From: Halobacterium sp. CBA1132
GTDB taxonomy: Archaea; Halobacteriota; Halobacteria; Halobacteriales; Halobacteriaceae
Length of the DNA: 64,000 nt
Direction: 5' to 3'
NCBI RefSeq assembly: GCF_001485535.1
Contig: NZ_BCMZ01000002.1
Coordinates: forward strand, 62,001 to 126,000
Notes under the pieces: generated by a model
Database searches by the model: none
The model's input: the letters and a program-made list of their open reading frames with translations, nothing else
Told to the model about the DNA's origin: nothing
Shown: piece by piece, positions 34,173 through 42,974 of the stretch
Layout of the letters: every line of letters starts with the position of its first letter
Position numbering within the stretch: position 1 is the stretch's first letter
Translations under genes and position numbers: made by a program

Positions 34173-35408
34173 CTACGGTATACTATCGATCTCCTCGAGC
34201 GCCTCAGTAGCGACATCACCGAGTTCTCCGGCCTCGATATGTGAATACCGCTCTCTCACCATCTCCTCTGAGTTATCGAGATACCGGGCCGCCACCGTGT
34301 ACCCGAACGCGCGGACAAGCACCTCCCCCATACCACGACGACCACCGTGCGGGGCAAGATAATCGTGTTTCGGATGGTCGATATCGATCTCTGCGGTCTC
34401 CGAGAGCCGTTGAAGAATTGACCGTGCGCCGTCCGTCGTGATCGACGGCGGCCGAATGTCCTCATCGAGCGCCAGCAGGAGGTCGCGGGCGTATTCGTTA
34501 CGGCACTCAGTAATTGCTTCTGAACGTTCCCCTCGTTCGCCTAGCTCTTCCCGAACGAGCTCTGCGAGCGTCCGTTGGTCGAACGTGGGAAACACCGGCC
34601 AGCGCCCCGTCGGTGGGTCCATCAGCTGGCGGTAGCTCCGCAGCGGCGAGATCACCGGGTCGGGGAGACTCGCGGCGTCCCATTGCTGTTTCTTCCGGTA
34701 GACGTCCATACTGCCGTCGTCGAGGGAGAGGTCCTCCCAGCGGACGCCGCGCCGGCGCGGGTCGTTCGGATCGCGGAGGAGTTCGCCGACGCGGACGGCG
34801 GTGTACGCGAGGACGAACACCAGCGCCCGGTCACGAGCCGCCTTCAGCGCCGCGTAGCGTCCTCGCTGCTTGTCGAGGGGGTCAGTACCCTCCGGGAGTG
34901 TCGTGTACGCCTCGACGGCGTAGCGGGCCCGTTCGTCGACGTGGCGGGTGAGGGCGTGGCGCTGCTCGGACGTCCAGGCCTGCTGGTCGCCGGGCTTGCG
35001 GCCGTCGTCCTCCGGCAGCGGCGCCATCGCACTGGCCCGCTGCGCGTAATGCGCCTCGAGATATCCCTCGTTGACGCACCAGCCACACCAGGCAGAGATA
35101 TAGCGGTAATAGGTTTGTACCGTGTTCTGCTTGAGTCCCCGATCTCCACCGAGATGTCGGGCGTACTCCCGGAACACGCGTTCGTCGAGATCGTCGAAGG
35201 TCGGCTCGCGGTCGACGTCGTCGGAGACGATCCCGGTCCAGTCGTCGGCGCCGCGGTCGCCGGCGGCCCACTCGGCGAACCGTTCGAGCTCGCGTGCAGC
35301 GTTACGTCGATAGTTCCCACCGTCGCCGCCGCGGCCTTTCCCCTTGTCCTGGAGGTAGCGCTCGAAGGAACTCGCGAGTGACTGATTAGTGCGTTCTCGA
35401 GGTGTCAT
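34173..35408 (-). CDS. Tyrosine recombinase/integrase
   Basis: The 411-residue integrase has an N-terminal SAM-like core-binding domain (SFERYLQDKGKGR, then ERFAEWAAGD). Its catalytic domain has R206 in AVRVGELLR, the HxxR box as HGGRRG (H354, R357) and the nucleophile Y388 in VRERYSHIE. It catalyses site-specific recombination of a mobile element. It is the last gene of a three-gene leftward cassette, overlapping the upstream gene by 4 bases. No tRNA target is visible nearby. Confidence 0.9.
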   Translation of the reverse strand: MTPRERTNQSLASSFERYLQDKGKGRGGDGGNYRRNAARELERFAEWAAGDRGADDWTGIVSDDVDREPTFDDLDERVFREYARHLGGDRGLKQNTVQTYYRYISAWCGWCVNEGYLEAHYAQRASAMAPLPEDDGRKPGDQQAWTSEQRHALTRHVDERARYAVEAYTTLPEGTDPLDKQRGRYAALKAARDRALVFVLAYTAVRVGELLRDPNDPRRRGVRWEDLSLDDGSMDVYRKKQQWDAASLPDPVISPLRSYRQLMDPPTGRWPVFPTFDQRTLAELVREELGERGERSEAITECRNEYARDLLLALDEDIRPPSITTDGARSILQRLSETAEIDIDHPKHDYLAPHGGRRGMGEVLVRAFGYTVAARYLDNSEEMVRERYSHIEAGELGDVATEALEEIDSIP

Positions 35409-35863
35409 CGTTCCTCGTTCGCGTACTGGTAAGTCGGACGGACGTCCTCGAAGAGCGTTTCGACGATTTCCCAGAGGATCAGGGAAGGAGTCTCGTATTC
35501 AAATGTGATCCCCCAGCGGTCCTCCGTATTGGCGGCAGAGTACTGGAAATGCGCCCGTCCGAGATCGGGATGGTCCTCGTCCTGGTGCCAGCCGGCGTGA
35601 AAGCCCGTGTTCGGATCGGTGTAGTTGATACGGAACCAGTCGTGAGGGTCCTGTCGATACCACTTGACGGTCAGTTCCGGCGAATCAGGGCCCGTTGGGG
35701 GATTAAGGCGGGCTGGATCAAAAACCGCCCGCAGCTGCTTGGCCTCGATATCGTCAGGAACGTACTCGACGGCCGTGATCTGGGGGACACGGTCGAGGAC
35801 GTCCCGCTTCAATTGGGCGTAGAGGTTCGCGTTCGGGTCACCACCTGGATGCGGGACCGACAT
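35405..35863 (-). CDS. Integrase-cassette protein, 152 aa
   Basis: This soluble protein starts MSVPHPGGDPNANLYAQLK. It contains paired beta segments (LTVKWYRQDPHDWFRINY and GWHQDEDHPDLGRAHFQYS) and a helical C-terminus (PSLILWEIVETLF). I recognise it only as a common companion between a winged-helix gene and an integrase in haloarchaeal mobile elements. It overlaps the integrase start (ATGA). A role in controlling excision is speculation. Confidence 0.65.
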   Translation of the reverse strand: MSVPHPGGDPNANLYAQLKRDVLDRVPQITAVEYVPDDIEAKQLRAVFDPARLNPPTGPDSPELTVKWYRQDPHDWFRINYTDPNTGFHAGWHQDEDHPDLGRAHFQYSAANTEDRWGITFEYETPSLILWEIVETLFEDVRPTYQYANEER

Positions 35864-35866
35864 CCG

Positions 35867-36406
35867 TTAGCTGCTGGCCTCGGCAGACTCTGTCGTCGGA
35901 GCGAGGAAGTCCCATTCGCGGATGGCAAAGCCAACGATCTGGATACGACGCTGAAGGTGCTCCCACTCGCGGGCAATCTCACGGCGACGGTCTTCCTCGT
36001 CACCGTCAAGGGACTCGTCAGCGAGCGTTCCGCGAAGCTGATTCGGTGACTCGACGCCGAATTCGCCCTCCCAGTCGCGAATCTGCGTCTTCATATCGGC
36101 GAGACGGTCCGTAAGCTCCTCGACAGTGTGCCCGCTGTCTCGAAGCCGCATCGCCTCCTGCATCGCTTGGCGGCGATAATCTGGGTAATACGTGGTGTGA
36201 GTACCGCTTTCGTCACGGTGGAGGATGCCATCGTCGACGAGCCGATCGAGGACGCGTTTGGTCGGCTCGTGTGACCAGCCCGCTTCCGAGGCGATCCAGT
36301 TGGCCGTCTGAGGCTCCGAAAGCTGCCGGGCGGTCATCCTCACGCGGTCTTCGCCCGTGGTTTGGCGTTCCATTAGGCCCTCGGAGTTCGGTTCGTCTTC
36401 GGACAT
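35867..36406 (-). CDS. Winged-helix regulator of integrase cassette (DUF7342-like)
   Basis: The start at 36406 (MSEDEPNSEG) gives 179 residues. The N-terminal half is a winged helix (TARQLSEPQTANWIASEAGW, then EPTKRVLDRLVDDGILHRDE). The C-terminal half is a charged helical region (HTVEELTDRLADMKTQIRDW) that may form a coiled coil. From memory this family (DUF7342) regularly precedes the 152-residue protein and integrase seen here. It probably represses the cassette promoter. Confidence 0.75.
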   Translation of the reverse strand: MSEDEPNSEGLMERQTTGEDRVRMTARQLSEPQTANWIASEAGWSHEPTKRVLDRLVDDGILHRDESGTHTTYYPDYRRQAMQEAMRLRDSGHTVEELTDRLADMKTQIRDWEGEFGVESPNQLRGTLADESLDGDEEDRRREIAREWEHLQRRIQIVGFAIREWDFLAPTTESAEASS

Positions 36407-36820
36407 ACAACACCGTTCGCGCTTTGTCTTAATATAGGTTGAGGTCATTAGTTCTATATCGAGTGCGTTTCTTCGCCATCGCCTCGACCCCGGCTGAGGA
36501 GAGTCAGAGCAAACTCGGAGCCCGGTCTTGTCGGCTCTACCCGGGGGAAGCGCCGTTGTGAGGGGGTTGCAGCATTCGTGCTTCACCGACGGCGTCGGGG
36601 TACTTCAAACTGGTCGTGATTATTGGGGTAATCACGACCAATCTATGCATAGACGAATTTCACCGATATTGGCACCCTCAAGCCATCTAAGAGGTAAATA
36701 GCGGATGATAGAACTATCATAAATTGTATTCTGCTATATCAAATTATTGGGGCGGCGGGAAGGATCGGAGAGCGCCTAGACAATCAAATTCCCTTTAGTC
36801 AGCCCCACGTACAGCCGGTA
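36407..36820. other. Intergenic region with a perfect 12-bp hairpin
   Basis: The stretch holds the leftward promoter of the integrase cassette near 36410-36440 (an AT-rich TTAATATAGG). It also contains arms TGGTCGTGATTA (36611-36622) and TAATCACGACCA (36629-36640) around TTGGGG. The hairpin could be a terminator, an integrase arm site or an operator. No CDS is supported before 36821. Confidence 0.5.
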
Positions 36821-36856
36821 ATGGCAGAGATTCCGGATACACTACGCCTTCTCTAC

Positions 36857-38305
36857 AGGCGGAGCAGGCCGAGTGCCTCGGGGCTTGACCCCGAGGGTGA
36901 AGGCCGTAAGCTCAGGTGGGTGTTCCACTTTCACTGTGGATGGCTGGCATTCAAGATAATCGCATTACTACACTAGTACTGGAGCGAATGGTTGACGCAC
37001 AGGCTCTCGTCAAGACGCTGGACGTCCAACTCGACATCCAGAGTGATAACGAGGGCCTGCTGTACGACGCCACACTTGAAGCACGGTGGGCGTACAACGA
37101 AACCATCCGACTCGCCAAAGAAGGCGTGGACTGGGATGCCATTCCCGACAGGGTAGCCGACGACGCTGACCTCGTGAAGAACACGACACAGCGTGTCGTT
37201 GCGAAGGCGCTCGATGCGATGGAGAACTACTACGAGTACGACGGCTTCGGCCAACCCAGCCACACCAAGGGCGGAACGTACCCGCTTCGTGCGAACTACG
37301 AGGAAGGGTACAACCTGTCGCTCACCGACGATGGTGACGTGGCGTTCCGCATCAGCGCGAAACCCTACAAGCACGTCACGGGCGTTCTCGAAGGCGACGA
37401 CGCCCACCTCGACGTTCTCAAAACCGCACTCGAAAGCGACGAGTGGAAGATTGGGGCGGCGGAAGCCCTGTTCCACAACGACAACCCCGAATTGCACGTT
37501 AATGTCACCAACACCGAGCAGACCGTTCGAGACAAGCAGGACTCACGAACGGTCGGCGGCGTGGACGTGAACGAGGACAACGTGGCTCTCACCGCACTCT
37601 CCGAGAGTGGCGTCGAGGACTCGTTGGTTATCGACTTTCCCGAAATCAAGTTCGAGCGCCACCACTACTTCACGATGCGCAAGCGCGTGCAGAACGCGGG
37701 GAAAGACAGTATCCACGAGACGCTGGACGGGCGCGAGGAACGGTTCGTCCGCGACCGACTCCACAAGGTGAGCCGTCACATCGTGGAGTGGAGCCGGCAG
37801 TTCGAGAAGGCGTGCATCGTCTTTGAAGACCTCAAAGAGATGCGCGACAGTATCGACTACGGCACGCGGATGAACCGACGCTTGCACCACTTGCCGTTCC
37901 GCGCTCTGCAATACTACACGTCGTACAAGGCGTCGTTCGAGGGCATCCCGACTGGTTGGATTGACCCATACAAGACGAGTCAACGGTGTTCGCTGTGCGG
38001 GCACGCCGAGCGTGCGAACCGCAACAAGAAGCGGTTCAAATGTCGAGACTGTGGGCATCAAGACCACAGTGACCGTGGTGCAAGCGTCAACATCGCCATG
38101 AAAGGCATCAAGAAGCATCAGGATTGGACTGTGCCTGCTCTCAACAGCCTTCCCACTGTGCGGACGGTGCGACGGCAGGCATCGGGGGCCGTGGACGCCC
38201 CGACCGTGACCCACGACACCGTTTGAGGCTATCAGACCGATGGTATCGTGGGGGTGTCCGATTAACCCACGGGAAGCCTCGGGGCTTGACCCCGAGGCGG
38301 TTCAC
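36857..38305 (+). mobile_element. IS200/IS605-type (IS1341-like) element carrying tnpB only
   Basis: Both ends carry the same hairpin (CTCGGGGCTTGACCCCGAG, near 36877-36895 and 38279-38297), and the right end finishes at TTCAC. The boundaries follow from exact in-frame repair of the TRAM gene, with insertion after TCTAC and no target duplication. No tnpA is present. Confidence 0.75.
36988..38226 (+). CDS. tnpB: TnpB RNA-guided nuclease
   Basis: The start at 36988 (MVDAQALVKT) gives 412 residues. The RuvC motifs are partly altered. VGGVDVNEDNVALTAL carries the first aspartate, IVFEDLKEMRD the glutamate, and SDRGASVNIAM the last aspartate. A zinc ribbon is present (CSLCGH and CRDCGH). The catalytic residues appear to be retained. 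It belongs to a different TnpB lineage from the copies at 20207 and 40790. Its own right-end hairpin is the likely guide-RNA scaffold. Confidence 0.85.
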   Translation: MVDAQALVKTLDVQLDIQSDNEGLLYDATLEARWAYNETIRLAKEGVDWDAIPDRVADDADLVKNTTQRVVAKALDAMENYYEYDGFGQPSHTKGGTYPLRANYEEGYNLSLTDDGDVAFRISAKPYKHVTGVLEGDDAHLDVLKTALESDEWKIGAAEALFHNDNPELHVNVTNTEQTVRDKQDSRTVGGVDVNEDNVALTALSESGVEDSLVIDFPEIKFERHHYFTMRKRVQNAGKDSIHETLDGREERFVRDRLHKVSRHIVEWSRQFEKACIVFEDLKEMRDSIDYGTRMNRRLHHLPFRALQYYTSYKASFEGIPTGWIDPYKTSQRCSLCGHAERANRNKKRFKCRDCGHQDHSDRGASVNIAMKGIKKHQDWTVPALNSLPTVRTVRRQASGAVDAPTVTHDTV

Positions 38306-38820
38306 GAAACAACACTCGAAAAGCAGGGGGATCAGTACACGATTTCAATTCCAGAAGAACTTGTCGAGGACAGCTCGCTTTCACCAGGGGACATCTGTCG
38401 GGTGGCGCTGCTTGCCTCAACGAACGACGTTCAGGAAGAAACGACCAACGCGCAATCTGCATCAAACGGTGAGCGTCACCGAAGTGGGAACCAGAATGAG
38501 ACGCCACCGGTAGAAGAAGGCGAAGTCCGCTCAGTAACCATCGATACACTAGGCGACCAGGGCGATGGAATCGCGAAGGTCGAACGAGGGTTTGTCGTTG
38601 TCGTGCCCGGGACTCAGCCCGGCGATAAGGCAGACGTCGAGATTACTGACGTGCGAGAGTCGGTCGCGTTCGCCGAACCAGTGACTGAGCCGGAAGTGAG
38701 ATAGTACGATCACCCCGACGGGATCTTCGACTTCGCTTGTAACTGCAACCAGGTACATTCATTACCACTCACTAGTAGTTTCACCCACAGTATACATTCA
38801 TTAGTTGCGTTCATTTTTAA

Positions 38821-38859
38821 TGTTCACTAGTGGTGTTCACTATTGATGTTCACTACACC
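38821..38859. repeat. Three tandem 13-bp repeats (TGTTCACTA...) before parA
   Basis: TGTTCACTAGTGG, TGTTCACTATTGA and TGTTCACTACACC are contiguous at 38821-38859. Related GTTCA and CACTAGTA pieces lie just upstream (38756-38820). The 13-base period and position 45 bases before parA suggest a partition site or an autoregulatory operator. An iteron role is the alternative, but no Rep gene is present. Confidence 0.6.
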
Positions 38860-38903
38860 ACGTAACGAATTACAGTAATGAATGAACGTACCGAACTTTC
38901 AAG

Positions 38904-39803
38904 ATGAGTGGTGTCTATGAAGAGAGTATGTTAGCGTACTCGACGTACAGCGAGGCAGGCGGGGTCGGCAAGACGACGACAGCCGCAAACCTCGCAGTCG
39001 CGCACGCCCGAGCTGGGCTAAAACCGCTCGTCGCCCCACTCGACCCGCAGGATGGTGACCTCTCTCGACTCTTCGGTGTCGACACAGACCGGACCGAATC
39101 GGTCGACAATATCGTCCGCCACATGATTCGGCGCCCGAGCGGCGACTTCGACGACCTCGTACGGACCGTCGAAGGCGTCGACATCATCCCGGAGCACAAC
39201 ATGCTCTCGGACCTCGCGGAGTACCTCCAGCGCGAGAAAGACCAAGCCGAAGCGATGGGGGAAGCATTCGGAATGCACGCGCAACTGCTGCGCGTCCTCC
39301 AGGAAGCCGGCGTGCCCGACGAGTACGACGTCCTCATCTGTGACCCGCCCGCGACCGAAGGCCCACACCTCTACAACGCGATTCACGCCACCCGCTCGCT
39401 CGTGATCCCCGTCGAGCCGAGCGCGAAGGGGCGAGCCGCCGTCGAAGGTCTCGAATCGCTTGTCGCCGGACTCGAGGATCAGCTCGACGTCGAGGTTGGC
39501 GTGCTTGCGGCGGTCCCGGTCGGCTTCAAGAATACGCGCGATCAGCGGACGATTCTCGACGAAATCGACTACCCGATCCCCGAGGTTATTGGCGAGCGGG
39601 CGTCACTGATGGAGGGCTGTTGGATGCAGCAGTGTTCGGCGTTCGAGTACGTCCGCAACCACCGGGACCGCCGACGCGACTACGAAATCGAGACGCTCGC
39701 CCAGTTCGACCGGATTGCCCGCCACCTGGAGGAGCAAGTCGGACTCGAAGCGCCGAACCCACCGGAACCCGGTGACCTCGACCACGAGGTGCTCTCCGCA
39801 TGA
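38904..39803 (+). CDS. parA: ParA/Soj-family partition ATPase
   Basis: The 299-residue protein has the deviant Walker A GGVGKTTTA near residues 19-27, then VAPLDPQDGDLSRLF and Walker B VLICDPPATEG. A second ATG at 38928 (MLAYSTYSEAGG) is an equally plausible start. ParA ATPases bind DNA nonspecifically and segregate plasmids with a partner and a centromere site. The partner candidate overlaps its stop (ATGA), and tandem repeats lie upstream. This supports a plasmid origin for this part of the window. Confidence 0.9.
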   Translation: MSGVYEESMLAYSTYSEAGGVGKTTTAANLAVAHARAGLKPLVAPLDPQDGDLSRLFGVDTDRTESVDNIVRHMIRRPSGDFDDLVRTVEGVDIIPEHNMLSDLAEYLQREKDQAEAMGEAFGMHAQLLRVLQEAGVPDEYDVLICDPPATEGPHLYNAIHATRSLVIPVEPSAKGRAAVEGLESLVAGLEDQLDVEVGVLAAVPVGFKNTRDQRTILDEIDYPIPEVIGERASLMEGCWMQQCSAFEYVRNHRDRRRDYEIETLAQFDRIARHLEEQVGLEAPNPPEPGDLDHEVLSA

Positions 39804-40198
39804 CGGGCATGAAAGAAGGAGCTGGCGAGGACCCCTTCGCATCCGGAGAAGAGAGTACGGACATCGAGAAATCGAGTTCATCCGACACGACCACGACCGA
39901 GTCCGAGACGACAGACTCTGAGTCGACGGAGTCAGCGCGACAGCAGCGGGCGATGCAGATTCCGTATAAGTTCCGGAGAGATGGCGTTCAGGATGGTCGT
40001 GAACGCGTGCCGCTATTCCTACAGAGTGAGACCAAGAGCGGTGAACGCGACGCCCAGCGAGAACTCGAAGACCGCTTCGACGACGACGTCTCGCTCACTG
40101 ACCTCCGGGAGGCGCTGATGAAGGCCGGGCTGGACCATCTCGACGAGGTCGAGGAGCACCTCGAAGAGTGGGGCTACGGGATGACCTTCGAGGAGTGA
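39800..40198 (+). CDS. Small partner of ParA (putative partition protein)
   Basis: The 132-residue protein has a disordered Ser/Thr/Glu-rich N-terminus, a middle PYKFRRDGVQDGRERVPLFL, and a helical C-terminus (LTDLREALMKAGLDHLDEVE). Its ATG overlaps the parA stop. Small proteins in this position on haloarchaeal plasmids are thought to act as the centromere-binding or adaptor component, in place of a classical ParB. No DNA-binding motif is obvious. Confidence 0.65.
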   Translation: MTGMKEGAGEDPFASGEESTDIEKSSSSDTTTTESETTDSESTESARQQRAMQIPYKFRRDGVQDGRERVPLFLQSETKSGERDAQRELEDRFDDDVSLTDLREALMKAGLDHLDEVEEHLEEWGYGMTFEE

Positions 40199-40343
40199 TA
40201 TCAGTCACGAACCTTACTCTGTAGCAGAAAGAGGGAACCGTTCGAGCAAGTTCGAAAGGTTCCATAAAACAGGGGAGATCAGCTTTATTGAAATCCGACC
40301 GGCGATCAGATTCTGGCGGCTGTCGCTAATTACAGGTAATACA

Positions 40344-40664
40344 CTACACAGGTGGGTCTGCGTCGTCACCAAATCCACTTCCATATGATTCGATGACTTC
40401 CGTGACGGTGACCTCGTAGGCATCGTACCACTCTGTCCACCGCTGTTTCGCCTCTTTGTGTTCTGAATATGCTCCAAACGTCTCAAGCGCGTCTAACGAC
40501 TCCCAGTAGTACGCGACGAGAACCTCCTCACTCTCTGGAGCATGCCACGTACGCTTGCCGAGATAGCCGCCTGTGTCCTCAGCAGCCGCCTGTATCGCGT
40601 CGTTTAGCTCGTGAAACTCCTCGTCGTACTCCCCTGGATTGAGGCGAAACGTAACGAGATACAT
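40344..40664 (-). CDS. ABM-like (dimeric alpha-beta barrel) protein, 106 aa
   Basis: This protein opens MYLVTFRLNPGEYDEEFHEL, then has a helix, GGYLGKRTWHAPESEEVLVA, YYWESLDALETFGAYSEHK and a terminal strand. That is the strand-helix order of antibiotic-biosynthesis monooxygenase (ABM) and related dimeric alpha-beta barrels. The WHA and HKEAKQRW parts resemble those of heme-degrading or quinol monooxygenases, but no specific activity can be assigned. It stands alone between the partition genes and a transposon. Confidence 0.65.
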   Translation of the reverse strand: MYLVTFRLNPGEYDEEFHELNDAIQAAAEDTGGYLGKRTWHAPESEEVLVAYYWESLDALETFGAYSEHKEAKQRWTEWYDAYEVTVTEVIESYGSGFGDDADPPV

Positions 40665-40789
40665 CCAGACGGTTCTCGCCCTCCCGCGAGTAAGACGGTT
40701 TCCTTCAGAGACTGAGCTTCACACACCCACTTAGGGGTCGTTTCACCCAGGACAGCATCTGGCAATTGGGCGTTGTGAACTACCCTACC

Positions 40790-42091
40790 CTACTCGCTGA
40801 CGGCTGACGCCGTTCGCTCCTTGAGGGGAGGGCTTCCTGCTTCCACGACGCGCTTTGCAGATACGGACGTATCCACAGGGAGCGCAGTCTCCACAGGCGT
40901 TCGTTCGGAGTGTCCCACTCCTACATCTTCGAGGCCGCGAGAAAGGATGTTCCACGCCGCGTTCGCGTCCCTGTCCGCCTCAAACCCGCAGGCGGGACAG
41001 GAGTGTTCACGGACCCACAACGGCTTGTCGGTCGAGACGCCGCACGACGCGCACTCCTTGGTCGTTCCTCTCGGATTCACGGCGACGAAGTGCGTTCCTT
41101 CCCGTTCGCACTTGTATTCGAGTAACGTGAGGAACGTTCGCCACGCGGCAGACGCCGTGTTGCGACTGTTCGACGGTGATTCGAGCATCCCTTTCACGTT
41201 CAGGTCTTCGACCGCTACGAGGTCGTACTCCCGAGCGTAGTAGTTCGAGAGCTTGTGCAAGAAGTCGCGGCGCTTCCGTCGGAGATCGGCGTGACACTCC
41301 GCGACCCGCCGCCGTTGTTTCTCGTAGTTGTTTGACCCGTGTTCTTTCCGTGAGAGAGACCGCTGTTCGCGTTCCAGTCGTTCCCGTTCGGCGGAGAGGT
41401 CGAGCGACCCGACGGCGGTCCCGTCGGTATCGTGGGCGTACGTGAGTATCCCCACGTCAATGCCGACGCACCGCTCGGGATTCTCAGGCGGTTCGGGCGG
41501 TTCACGGTCCATTTCGACGTCCTCAGAAGCCTTCGGCTTCTGATGGGCTGCAGAAACCGTCATCGACGGTTTCTGAACGCCGAACGTGGCGAACCACTCG
41601 CCCGTCGGTTCCTTCTTGACCGTGACCTGTTTCACGGTGGCGTCGTCGGGGATGGCGCGATGGAGCCGTATCGGTATGTCCGCGAGTTTCGAGAGTGACA
41701 GGACAGTCTGACCGCCCTTCTTGTCGAGCTTGAAGCCAGACTGACTGTACGTGAAACTGCGGAACTCCCGTGGCGGCTTCCACTTGAGTTGCCCGACGCC
41801 GTAGCCGTTCTCCTTGAGTTTGGAGAGTCCTTTGAGATTGTCGAAGAGGCGTTCCACGACGGTTTGGAGAACCTTCGAGTACACGTCCGAGAGGCCGTCC
41901 CACCACTTCTTGAGGTCGGGTAGCTCCGACCGCAGGGTGGTCATCGACGGCAGTTCGCCGTGTTCATCTTGGTACTCGTTGAGGCGGTAGAGCGTGTGGT
42001 TGTACAGTTGCCGACAAATATCGCGGTGGCGGTCCAACTCCTCGCGGTGGGCATTAGACGGCTTGAGACGGTACTTGTAGGCGTAGTACAT
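40790..42091 (-). CDS. tnpB: TnpB RNA-guided nuclease
   Basis: The 433-residue protein has RuvC residues in CVGIDVGILTYAHD, VAVEDLNVKGM and DRDANAAWNIL, plus the zinc ribbon CASCGVS and CPACGF. The start at 42091 lies one base after the tnpA stop, so the two are translated together. It is a full-length, apparently intact TnpB of the IS605 type. Confidence 0.9.
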   Translation of the reverse strand: MYYAYKYRLKPSNAHREELDRHRDICRQLYNHTLYRLNEYQDEHGELPSMTTLRSELPDLKKWWDGLSDVYSKVLQTVVERLFDNLKGLSKLKENGYGVGQLKWKPPREFRSFTYSQSGFKLDKKGGQTVLSLSKLADIPIRLHRAIPDDATVKQVTVKKEPTGEWFATFGVQKPSMTVSAAHQKPKASEDVEMDREPPEPPENPERCVGIDVGILTYAHDTDGTAVGSLDLSAERERLEREQRSLSRKEHGSNNYEKQRRRVAECHADLRRKRRDFLHKLSNYYAREYDLVAVEDLNVKGMLESPSNSRNTASAAWRTFLTLLEYKCEREGTHFVAVNPRGTTKECASCGVSTDKPLWVREHSCPACGFEADRDANAAWNILSRGLEDVGVGHSERTPVETALPVDTSVSAKRVVEAGSPPLKERTASAVSE

Positions 42092-42092
42092 T

Positions 42093-42506
42093 CTACTCGC
42101 GTTGGTCCTCTACGTACTGTTTCAGCACATCCAGCGACACCTGCCCGGTCGAGATGAGGCAGTACGAGTCGTTCCAGAACGAGTCTCCCCACAGTTCGGT
42201 CTTCAGTTCGTCCGCGTACTCGTTGCGGATACGGCGGGCGGTCGCGCCCTTGACCGTGTTGATGAACTTCACGAGGTCCGTGGTGGGTTTCGCTCGGAAC
42301 AGGATGTGGACGTGGTCGTCCTCGCCGTCGAGGTTCGTCAGTTCGACGCCGTAGTTGTCCGTGAACCCGCTGATGACCCCGCGAATGAATTGGGTTCGCT
42401 CCTCGGTGAGCACTCCGCGCCGATACTTCGTGGTGAGTATCAGGTGGTAGTGCAGGGAATACGTCGAATGCGCTCCCGAGTCGAGGCCGTACTCCATTGG
42501 GTTCAA
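42093..42506 (-). CDS. tnpA: IS200/IS605 family Y1 transposase TnpA
   Basis: The 137-residue HUH transposase has the metal-binding HVH (H65, H67) in DDHVHILFRAKP and the conserved LWGDSFWNDSYCL segment. The C-terminal helix ends LDVLKQYVEDQ, where Y131 is the likely nucleophile. It moves single-stranded DNA by cutting beside subterminal hairpins. Length and motif order are normal for the family. Confidence 0.9.
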   Translation of the reverse strand: MNPMEYGLDSGAHSTYSLHYHLILTTKYRRGVLTEERTQFIRGVISGFTDNYGVELTNLDGEDDHVHILFRAKPTTDLVKFINTVKGATARRIRNEYADELKTELWGDSFWNDSYCLISTGQVSLDVLKQYVEDQRE

Positions 42507-42755
42507 CCAATAATATGCTACCCTACTGCAAAAACATGTTGATTGCGTGTGTCTGTGGGTCTGCTACCGAATCGTGTATGAGAACTGTGCGGCGCTGTAT
42601 CCCCTCCCTGCTCGCGCCTCCCGTTCGGTCGGGGCTCGCTGAGGAAGGGGGCTTAGCGCCTCGATTCAGCTAAAGAGCTGCGAGATGTGGCTTAAAGAGG
42701 AGGGAGAATAGCGGAAAGACTACCGTGGGTCAGTGTGACGGTAGTTCTGAACAGT

Positions 42756-42965
42756 ATGGCTGATGAAGACTCTGCATCGCTCGTCCAAATCGATGAGCTC
42801 ACGAAAATCGCATCGATTGATTTGGAGAACGTCGATAACGTGAGTCCCACGCTCCGTGATGACCTCCTCGCATTTCTGCTAGCACTTGATGACGAGGACT
42901 ATGCATCAGCGGCGGAGCTCTGCGGACGTGTCTCTGAAGACCTAGAAACGCTAGCAGGTGAGTGA
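42756..42965 (+). CDS. Small acidic protein, 69 aa
   Basis: The ATG at 42756 (MADEDSASLV) is preferred over the GTG at 42735. The protein is acidic and helical (TLRDDLLAFLLALDDEDYAS), with no cysteine pair and no recognised family. Coding composition is convincing. It converges with the leftward zinc protein gene, whose stop is 10 bases away. Confidence 0.5.
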   Translation: MADEDSASLVQIDELTKIASIDLENVDNVSPTLRDDLLAFLLALDDEDYASAAELCGRVSEDLETLAGE

Positions 42966-42974
42966 ACAATCTCA

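Larger units (their letters stand above)
36821..38704 (+). pseudogene. TRAM-domain protein gene interrupted by a TnpB element
   Basis: The gene starts at the ATG at 36821 with MAEIPDTLRLLY and is broken after codon 12 (36856). It resumes at 38306 with ETTLEKQGDQYTISIPEE and runs to 38704. Excising 36857-38305 joins the parts in frame, giving 144 residues. The C-terminal 60 residues form a TRAM domain (VRSVTIDTLGDQGDGIAKVE, then GFVVVVPGTQPGDKADVEI), an RNA-binding beta-barrel thought to act as an RNA chaperone in archaea. The present downstream frame opens at 38240 inside the transposon end, so a protein with a foreign N-terminus could be made. Confidence 0.8.
40775..42527 (-). mobile_element. 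Complete IS200/IS605-type element (tnpA plus tnpB)
   Basis: tnpA and tnpB are adjacent on the minus strand. On that strand the element ends with GGTAGGGTAGTTCAC (right end at 40775), and a related GTAGGGTAGC lies beyond tnpA near 42515-42525. The outer boundary on the tnpA side is approximate. Having both genes, it could supply transposase to the tnpB-only copies if their ends match. Confidence 0.7.

Noticed and set aside
36407-36820. tRNA as integrase attachment site
   Set aside because: No cloverleaf or TTCRANNY-like T-loop could be read on either strand, and the visible hairpin is too long and perfect for a tRNA arm.
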